Part shown: positions 56,904-64,000 of the stretch, in pieces
Numbering within the stretch: the stretch's first letter is position 1
How the letters are laid out: every line of letters starts with the position of its first letter
DNA from: Pseudomonas thermotolerans DSM 14292
GTDB taxonomy: Bacteria; Pseudomonadota; Gammaproteobacteria; Pseudomonadales; Pseudomonadaceae
DNA length: 64,000 nucleotides
Assembly: GCF_000364625.1 (NCBI RefSeq)
Contig: NZ_KB822609.1
Location: forward strand, 62,001 to 126,000
Direction: 5' to 3'
Program-made: the position numbers and the translations under genes
Notes under the pieces: model-generated
Seen by the model: the letters and a program-made list of their open reading frames with translations, nothing else
What the model was told of the DNA's origin: nothing
The model's database searches: none

Positions 56904-58916
56904 TCAGTGGCCGTAGCCGGTCGGCTTGTGGCGGATGGTCTTCAGCAGGTCTTCCGGGCTGATCTCCCCGACGATCCGACTGGCGGCGCTGCCGGGTGGC
57001 GGCAGGTCGAGGATGTGCTTCTTGATCCTGCCGATCACGTGCATCTCGCAGGGCTTGCAGTCGAACTTCAGGGTCAGTACCTCGTCGCCATGCACCAGCT
57101 GCATGGGTGCCACCTTGGTGCGTACCCCGGTGACTCCCTTGGCCTGCTTCGGACAGAGGTTGAAGGAGAAGCGCAGGCAGTGCTTGGTGATCATCACCGG
57201 CACCTCGCCGGTCTCCTCGTGGGCCTCGTAGGCGGCGTCGATCAGCTGCACGCCGTGACGGTGGTAGAAGTCGCGGGCCTTCTGGTTGTAGACGTTGGCG
57301 AGGAACGACAGGTGCGCCTCCGGGTAGACCGGCGGCGGATCGCTCTCCGGCTTGCGACTGCCGCGCGGGTGGACGGCGACGCGGGCGGCGGTCAGCGCCT
57401 CCACTGCCTCGCGGCGCAGCGCCTTGATCTGCGAATTGGGGATGAACCAGACCTGCGGGGCATCCACCTCGATGTGCTCGGCATGGTAGATGGTGGTGCC
57501 CAGTTGGCTGAGCAGGTCGCGCAGCTGTTCGAGGGCCTGTTCCGGCTTGTTGGCCGGGCCGAAGCTGCCGTTCAGGCCGACGCTGACGCTCACCCCTTCC
57601 TCGCTGGTGGCGGTCAGCTCCAGGCGATCCTCGCGCAGGCGGGCCAGCCAGGACAGGCCGATGCGCCGCTCGGCGGAGGTCTTCAGCAGGGCCTGCTGCC
57701 AGTTGTGGTCGAGGTTGCGATTCAGCGGGTGACCGGGACGCAGGCGCAGTAGCGCCTCGGGCAGCTCGTTGGGCTCGATGCGGTAGCGCCAGCGCTGCTC
57801 GCCGTCCTCCTCGAACTCGCCGAGCAGCTGGGCGACGTTGGCGCGGAAGCCCACCACCTCGCGCTTGACCAGCACGTTGAGGCCGTCGCCGTTGGACAGC
57901 GGAGTGTGGGTGGCGACGGTCAGATCGCGCTTGCCGACCTGCTCCAGCACGCCTACCGGCAGCCCGGTGAAGGTCGGCGAGTCGAAGGCGCCGATGTCCT
58001 GCTTGCGCTCGTTGACGAAGTAGTCGGTGCTACCGCGGTGGAAGGTCTTGTCCGGATCGGGCACGAAGAAGTGCTCGGTGCGGCCGCTGGAGGCGCGCGC
58101 CAGCTCCGGGCGCTCCTCGAGGATCTCGTCGAGACGCTGGCGGTAGTAGGCGGTGATGTTCTTCACGTAGCCCATGTCCTTGTAGCGGCCCTCGATCTTG
58201 AAGGAACGCACGCCGGCGTCGATCAGCGCGCGCAGGTTGGCGCTCTGGTTGTTGTCCTTCATCGACAGCAGGTGCTTCTCGTAGGCCACCACGCGGCCCT
58301 GGTCGTCCTTCAGGGTGTAGGGCAGGCGGCAGGCCTGGGAGCAGTCGCCGCGGTTGGCGCTGCGCCCGGTCTGCGCGTGGGAGATGTAGCACTGGCCGGA
58401 GAAGGCCACGCAGAGTGCGCCGTGGATGAAGAACTCGATGGCTGCGTCGGTGGCATCGGCGATGGCGCGGATCTGCTTGAGGTTCAGCTCGCGGGCCAGC
58501 ACCAGCTGGGAGAAGCCGGCCTGGTCGAGGAATTTCGCCCGCTCCAGGGTGCGGATGTCGCACTGGGTGCTGGCGTGCAGCTCGATCGGCGGGATGTCCA
58601 GCTCGAGGATGCCCATGTCCTGGACGATCAGCGCGTCCACCCCGGCGTCGTACAACTGGTGGATCAGCTTGCGTGCCGGTTCCAGCTCGTCATCGTGAAG
58701 GATGGTGTTGAGAGTAGTGAACACCCGGGCGTGGTAGCGATGGGCGAACTCCACCAGCGCGGCGATCTCGCTCACCTCGTTGCAGGCATTGTGCCTCGCC
58801 CCGAAGCTCGGCCCGCCGATGTACACGGCATCGGCGCCATGTAGGATGGCCTCCCGGGCGATGCCCACGTCACGGGCAGGGCTGAGCAGTTCCAGGTGGT
58901 GCTTGGGCAGGGACAT
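56904..58916 (-). CDS. rlhA: 23S rRNA C2501 hydroxylation protein (U32 family)
   Basis: 670 residues, very close to E. coli RlhA (YdcP). U32 signature stretches are ELLSPARDVGIAREAILHGADAVYIGG, IVQDMGILELDIPPIELHAS, CVAFSGQCYISHAQTGRSANRGDCSQACRLPY with Cys that bind an iron-sulfur cluster, and SFKIEGRYKDMGYVKNITAYY. It modifies C2501 in the peptidyl-transferase centre, using prephenate-derived hydroxylation chemistry. Old databases call it a collagenase-like protease. Confidence 0.94.
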   Translation of the reverse strand: MSLPKHHLELLSPARDVGIAREAILHGADAVYIGGPSFGARHNACNEVSEIAALVEFAHRYHARVFTTLNTILHDDELEPARKLIHQLYDAGVDALIVQDMGILELDIPPIELHASTQCDIRTLERAKFLDQAGFSQLVLARELNLKQIRAIADATDAAIEFFIHGALCVAFSGQCYISHAQTGRSANRGDCSQACRLPYTLKDDQGRVVAYEKHLLSMKDNNQSANLRALIDAGVRSFKIEGRYKDMGYVKNITAYYRQRLDEILEERPELARASSGRTEHFFVPDPDKTFHRGSTDYFVNERKQDIGAFDSPTFTGLPVGVLEQVGKRDLTVATHTPLSNGDGLNVLVKREVVGFRANVAQLLGEFEEDGEQRWRYRIEPNELPEALLRLRPGHPLNRNLDHNWQQALLKTSAERRIGLSWLARLREDRLELTATSEEGVSVSVGLNGSFGPANKPEQALEQLRDLLSQLGTTIYHAEHIEVDAPQVWFIPNSQIKALRREAVEALTAARVAVHPRGSRKPESDPPPVYPEAHLSFLANVYNQKARDFYHRHGVQLIDAAYEAHEETGEVPVMITKHCLRFSFNLCPKQAKGVTGVRTKVAPMQLVHGDEVLTLKFDCKPCEMHVIGRIKKHILDLPPPGSAASRIVGEISPEDLLKTIRHKPTGYGH

Positions 58917-59279
58917 GGCGCGTTCTTCTTCATCAGGCGTGGCAGGGCAAGGCGCGCATTGTAGCCGGCAAGCGGGAGGGTGGCATCAGCAGGCGCCGAA
59001 GGGATGTCCGCAGGCCGGCCTGGTGAAGACTCACGGTTTGCGGGGCGGCATCGATTGCGCTTCGCGAGGAGCTGCTCGATCAACGGAAATGACAGCTATC
59101 TCAGCCTAGCCCCGCCCGATGGAGCCCCACTTTCCGTATCCTCGTCGGAAGACCGCTGCCGGCGGCGGTCAGCCTCAGGTTTCCAGCGACTTGGGCCAGT
59201 CTCGCATGTCCTGTGTGCTCCGGTCGCACCAGGAACGGCCCCGTCGGGTGGGCGGAACATCCCCGCGTTCCAGGCATTC
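58917..59279. other. Spacer between rlhA and the tssM fragment
   Basis: 363 bases with no supported gene. Short open frames have no family likeness. The junction at which the tssM sequence begins (about 59290-59310) shows no target duplication or repeat that I can see. Confidence 0.5.
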
Positions 59280-59284
59280 TCCAT

Positions 59285-59941
59285 TTCCTTGCCTCCCTGG
59301 AGGACTTCGCCGCCTTCTTCGGCCCGCAGGGGCGGCTGCAGCAGTTCCGTGACCAGTACCTGAAGCTGTTCTTCGAGGACAACCTGGATGCGCTCTATTC
59401 CGAGCGGCGTGGCGGCTATCTGGTGCGCACCGACGTGCTTGCCCAGCTGGAGACGGCCAACCGCATCCGCGATGCCTTCTTCAACAGTCGCGGCGCTCTG
59501 GGCGTGCAGTTCACCGTCGAGCCCCTGGGGCTGACCGCGAACCGGCGCAGCAGCGTGCTGGGCGTGGAAGGCCAGTTGGTGCCCTATAGTCACGGCCCGA
59601 GCAGCAGCGTGGGACTGATCTGGCCGAACAGCCTAGGCGAGGGCGGAGAAAGCCGGGTCACCCTGATCAATGGTGGTGGCAACAGCAGCACCATCAGCTA
59701 CCGGGGCCCCTGGTCGCTGTTCCGTCTGCTCAGCCAGGCGCGCCTCAACGGCTCGGCGGCCAACAGCGTGGACCTGAGTTTCAGCGCTGGAGACGGTGCC
59801 ATGCGTTACCGGATCACTGCGGAGAAGGCAGCCAACCCCTTCACCCAGCGGCCGTTCACTGGCTTCGTGCTGCCGCGGACCCTGCTGCAGGACGCACCCG
59901 GTCGGTTGGTCGGGCAGACGCCGAAGCCGGGCGGTGTCTGA
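59285..59941 (+). pseudogene. Type VI secretion TssM (IcmF) 3' fragment
   Basis: About 218 residues matching only the C-terminal end of TssM, the inner-membrane component of the T6SS membrane complex. Visible are LEDFAAFFGPQGRLQQFRDQYL, the TANRIRDAFFNSRGALGVQFTV stretch, and the beta-rich terminal SYRGPWSLFRLL and FVLPRTLL. The roughly 900 upstream residues with the membrane helices and NTPase are missing and no other T6SS gene is near. No start with a ribosome site is evident. Ends just before the tRNA gene, on the opposite strand. Confidence 0.88.
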
Positions 59942-59966
59942 GCCGATCCAGCGCCGAAGCCCAAAC

Positions 59967-59995
59967 GCAAAAAGGCCACTCAAATGAGTGGCCTT
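59967..59995 (-). terminator. Intrinsic terminator of tRNA-fMet
   Basis: On the minus strand AAGGCCACTC / GAGTGGCCTT with a four-base loop, followed by TTTGCG, eight bases past the CCA end. Confidence 0.9.
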
Positions 59996-60002
59996 CGATG
60001 TT

Positions 60003-60079
<77 letters not shown>

Positions 60080-60282
60080 TCTGTGGGGCGGCATTCTACA
60101 GCTAAAGTTGTCTCTGTCAACCGTTTGGACAGAAAAAACTGGTTTTTCTTCAATTGTTTAGGCCTGGTGAGGAGGCTTTGCCCAGGTCCGGCAGCGGCCG
60201 GGACCGGGCAGCGCCCGGCAGGGAGTGGGCGCCGGCGGCTGGGTGTAAACTGCCGGGCCAGCCTGTTGTTGCGGATTTACCC

Positions 60283-61359
60283 GTGCGCAAGATCATCCAC
60301 GTCGACGCGGACTGTTTCTACGCCGCCATCGAGATGCGCGACGATCCACGCCTGGCCCGACGCCCCATGGCGGTGGGCGGCGCGGCGGACCGCCGTGGGG
60401 TGATCGCCACCTGCAACTACGAGGCGCGGGCCTACGGGGTGCGTTCGGCGATGTCCTCGGCCCATGCCCTCAAGCTCTGTCCGGACCTGCTGATCGTGCG
60501 GCCGCGCATGGAGGTCTACCGCGAGGTGTCCCGGGAGATCCACGCCATCCTGCGCGATTACACCGAGCTGATCGAGCCGCTGTCCCTGGACGAGGCCTAT
60601 CTGGACGTGACCGGCAGCCCGCATTTCGCCGGTAGCGCCACGCGTATCGCTCAGGACATCCGTCGGCGGGTAGCCGCGCAGCTGCACATCACGGTGTCCG
60701 CCGGGGTGGCGCCGAACAAGTTCCTGGCCAAGATCGCCAGCGACTGGCGCAAGCCCGACGGGCTGTTCGTCATCACCCCGGAGCAGGTGGACGAGTTCGT
60801 CGCTGCCCTGCCGGTGAGCAAATTGCACGGGGTGGGCAAGGTCACCGCCGACAAGCTGGCGCGCCTGGGCATCCGCACCTGTCTGGAGCTGCGCGACTGG
60901 GATCGCCTGGCTCTGGCCCGCGAGTTCGGCAGCTTCGGCGAGCGGTTGTGGAAACTGGCGCGTGGCATCGACGAGCGCCCGGTGCAGGTGGACAGCCGCC
61001 GCCAGTCGGTGAGCGTGGAGACCACCTACGACCAGGACCTGCCGGATCTGCCGGCCTGCCTGGCAAGGCTGCCGGAGCTCTACGAGCAGCTCGGCCGGCG
61101 CCTGGCGCGGCTGGACAGCAGCTACCGGGCGGACAAGCCGTTCGTGAAGGTCAAGTTCCACGACTTCACCCAGACCACCCTGGAGCAGGCTGGCGCCGCG
61201 CGGGATCTGGACAGCTACCGGCAACTGCTCGCCCAGGCCCATGCGCGAGGCGGCAAGCCGGTGCGCCTGTTGGGTATCGGCGTTCGGCTGATCGATCTGA
61301 AGGCGATGGGCGAACAGCTGGAGCTCTTCGAGAGTGAAAAGGCCGGGCTGTTGGACTGA
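60283..61359 (+). CDS. dinB: DNA polymerase IV (Y family)
   Basis: Translesion polymerase of 358 residues from the GTG at 60283 (RKIIHVDADCFYAAIEMRDD). Catalytic acids are in HVDADCFYA and the SLDEAYLDVT motif. Helix-hairpin-helix and little-finger domains follow. No clean LexA box stands upstream. In P. aeruginosa dinB is also a few genes from gacS. Confidence 0.96.
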   Translation: MRKIIHVDADCFYAAIEMRDDPRLARRPMAVGGAADRRGVIATCNYEARAYGVRSAMSSAHALKLCPDLLIVRPRMEVYREVSREIHAILRDYTELIEPLSLDEAYLDVTGSPHFAGSATRIAQDIRRRVAAQLHITVSAGVAPNKFLAKIASDWRKPDGLFVITPEQVDEFVAALPVSKLHGVGKVTADKLARLGIRTCLELRDWDRLALAREFGSFGERLWKLARGIDERPVQVDSRRQSVSVETTYDQDLPDLPACLARLPELYEQLGRRLARLDSSYRADKPFVKVKFHDFTQTTLEQAGAARDLDSYRQLLAQAHARGGKPVRLLGIGVRLIDLKAMGEQLELFESEKAGLLD

Positions 61360-61392
61360 GCGCGGCCTTCCTTGTTTGGGGCAGCGGCGGAG

Positions 61393-61794
61393 TCAGTCTT
61401 CCGGCCACAGGCGCATGGGCTTGCCCCGTTCCGGCCAGAGGCGCAGCTGGCCGGTTTCCGAGACGTCCCAGCGGTGGATCTGTCCGAGCAATTCGAAGAA
61501 ACGCTGTTCCTGCTCCATCAGCGCCGGGCTGCACATCTTGCGAGTGCTGCCGACCTGGGCGAAGCGGAGGCTTTCGCCGTCCAACTGGTAGCCGGCGAAC
61601 CAGTGGTTGCAGCCACCGTTGCCGTAGGCCCGGCCGTCGGCGCCGAGGGTGAGGCTCAGGTGGCTGCGGTCGATCAGCGGGCGGGCGCCCAGCCACTCCA
61701 CTCGGTAGGCTCGGTCCTTCTCGAGGGTGACGCCGCTGCTGGCGCAGCCAGCGAGGACGGCCGCGGTCAGGCCGATGACGAGTGCGGGTTTCAT
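61393..61794 (-). CDS. META-domain lipoprotein (HslJ-like)
   Basis: 133 residues. The signal peptide ends in lipobox VLAGC (Cys ~17). The mature part holds a META/HslJ domain with AYGNGGCNHWFAGYQLDGESL and the MCSPALMEQEQRFFELL motif. Likely outer-membrane anchored. HslJ homologues relate to heat and novobiocin stress; function here unknown. Shares direction with the zinc-ribbon gene and gacS. Confidence 0.88.
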   Translation of the reverse strand: MKPALVIGLTAAVLAGCASSGVTLEKDRAYRVEWLGARPLIDRSHLSLTLGADGRAYGNGGCNHWFAGYQLDGESLRFAQVGSTRKMCSPALMEQEQRFFELLGQIHRWDVSETGQLRLWPERGKPMRLWPED

Positions 61795-61810
61795 GCAATC
61801 TCCTTTTGGC

Positions 61811-62236
61811 TTACTGGCATTTCGGGCACAGGTGGCGGCCCTCGCGACTTTGCCAGTGTAGTTCCTGAAGACGGGCCTCGGCCGCCGGCACCCGGGCGCT
61901 CTCGCCGAGGCTGGAGTCCACGGCGAACTCGAAGTCCAGCTGGCTGCCGCAGGCGTCGCAGTTGACCTGCCAGTTGAGGATCGCCAGCTCGCGGAAGCTC
62001 GGGCCGGCGGCGGTGGCCACCCATTGTCCCGGTGGGTTGATCAGCAGGCGCACCTTGTCGACGGTTAGGCGCATGGACAGCTCGCGGCTGCCCTTGAGGG
62101 TCACCAGCAGGGTGTCGCCGGCGCGGATGGCGCCGCCGTTGCCGGTTACCTGATAGCGGCCGGGCGTCAGGGCCCGGCATTCGATCAGGGTGTGTTCGGG
62201 GGTGAGCAGGGTGTAGCGGAAGTCATGTTCGGCCAT
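61811..62236 (-). CDS. Conserved hypothetical protein with a zinc ribbon
   Basis: 141 residues. CDACG and C-terminal CPKCQ make a four-Cys metal site. The N-terminal half (YTLLTPEHTLIECRALTPGRYQVTG) is beta-rich and resembles a nucleotide- or sugar-binding barrel but I do not recognise it. No signal peptide. It lies between gacS and the META lipoprotein in the same direction. Confidence 0.8.
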   Translation of the reverse strand: MAEHDFRYTLLTPEHTLIECRALTPGRYQVTGNGGAIRAGDTLLVTLKGSRELSMRLTVDKVRLLINPPGQWVATAAGPSFRELAILNWQVNCDACGSQLDFEFAVDSSLGESARVPAAEARLQELHWQSREGRHLCPKCQ

Positions 62237-62289
62237 GGTGGTGGGCTCGGGCGGTCGGCGAGGGGCGGCATTCTACTGCATGCGTCGGC

Positions 62290-64000
<1,711 letters not shown>

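Overview
The window is high-GC (about two-thirds G+C), densely coded DNA from a gammaproteobacterium of the Pseudomonadaceae (Pseudomonas or close kin such as Azotobacter). Three things point there: the order pyrG-kdsA-eno-ftsB-ispD // LysR-adhC-fghA-ispF-truD-surE-pcm-nlpD-rpoS-rsmZ-fdxA-mutS // pncC-recA-recX, the GcsR-controlled glycine cleavage genes, and dinB close to gacS. I cannot name the species from sequence alone. I see no plasmid or phage backbone, no CRISPR array, no rRNA and no intact insertion sequence.

Layout. 1-16.6 kb is conserved chromosomal core: nucleotide, LPS-Kdo, glycolysis, division and isoprenoid genes, a glutathione-dependent formaldehyde module with its LysR regulator, and the surE-pcm-nlpD-rpoS stress block. 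A PsrA-type operator lies inside nlpD. Behind rpoS is the GacA-controlled small RNA rsmZ, followed by fdxA and mutS on the other strand. 16.9-22.4 kb is an accessory insert between mutS and pncC-recA with two large decaying genes: a MalT/LuxR-type regulator cut by an in-frame TGA and an autotransporter with three frameshifts. 22.7-24.8 kb is pncC, LexA-controlled recA, and recX. 24.8-31.6 kb is an ABC exporter, ppiA, a LysR regulator, a small periplasmic protein, azoR, rarD and a DHFR-like reductase, with remnants of a hydrolase and a Nudix gene. 31.8-40.3 kb holds a DEAD-box helicase, an egtB remnant, an aldose dehydrogenase, an FKBP, a methyltransferase, an LTA-synthase-like sulfatase, a cold-shock gene, a lipoprotein and a 40-residue basic protein. 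40.5-47.1 kb is the glycine module: gcsR, an operator array with a sigma-54 promoter, then gcvH-gcvP-gcvT. 47.2-59 kb contains an MFS exporter, aceK, a YebC-family gene, an ankyrin protein, a ppyR-like/nnrS pair, mdaB, small envelope proteins, a CAP-domain protein and rlhA. 59.2-64 kb has an orphan tssM 3' fragment, initiator tRNA-fMet, dinB, two small genes and the 3' part of gacS.

How parts work together. The GacS kinase at the right edge acts through GacA on the box upstream of rsmZ at 13.2 kb, so both the sensor and one output RNA of the Gac/Rsm cascade are present. GcsR, its four 18-bp operators, the -24/-12 promoter and the gcv genes form one complete glycine-inducible unit, but the glyA and sdaA genes that accompany it in P. 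aeruginosa are absent. The LysR-adhC-fghA block is a full formaldehyde detoxification unit.

The most notable overall pattern is gene decay. At least seven loci are broken by nonsense, frameshift or truncation. One of the breaks falls in a G/C homopolymer, and two G10 tracts occur elsewhere in the window. I found no convincing wholly new multi-gene system. The best leads are the operator array, the rsmZ locus, the decaying mutS-pncC insert, and the tandem CAP-domain protein.
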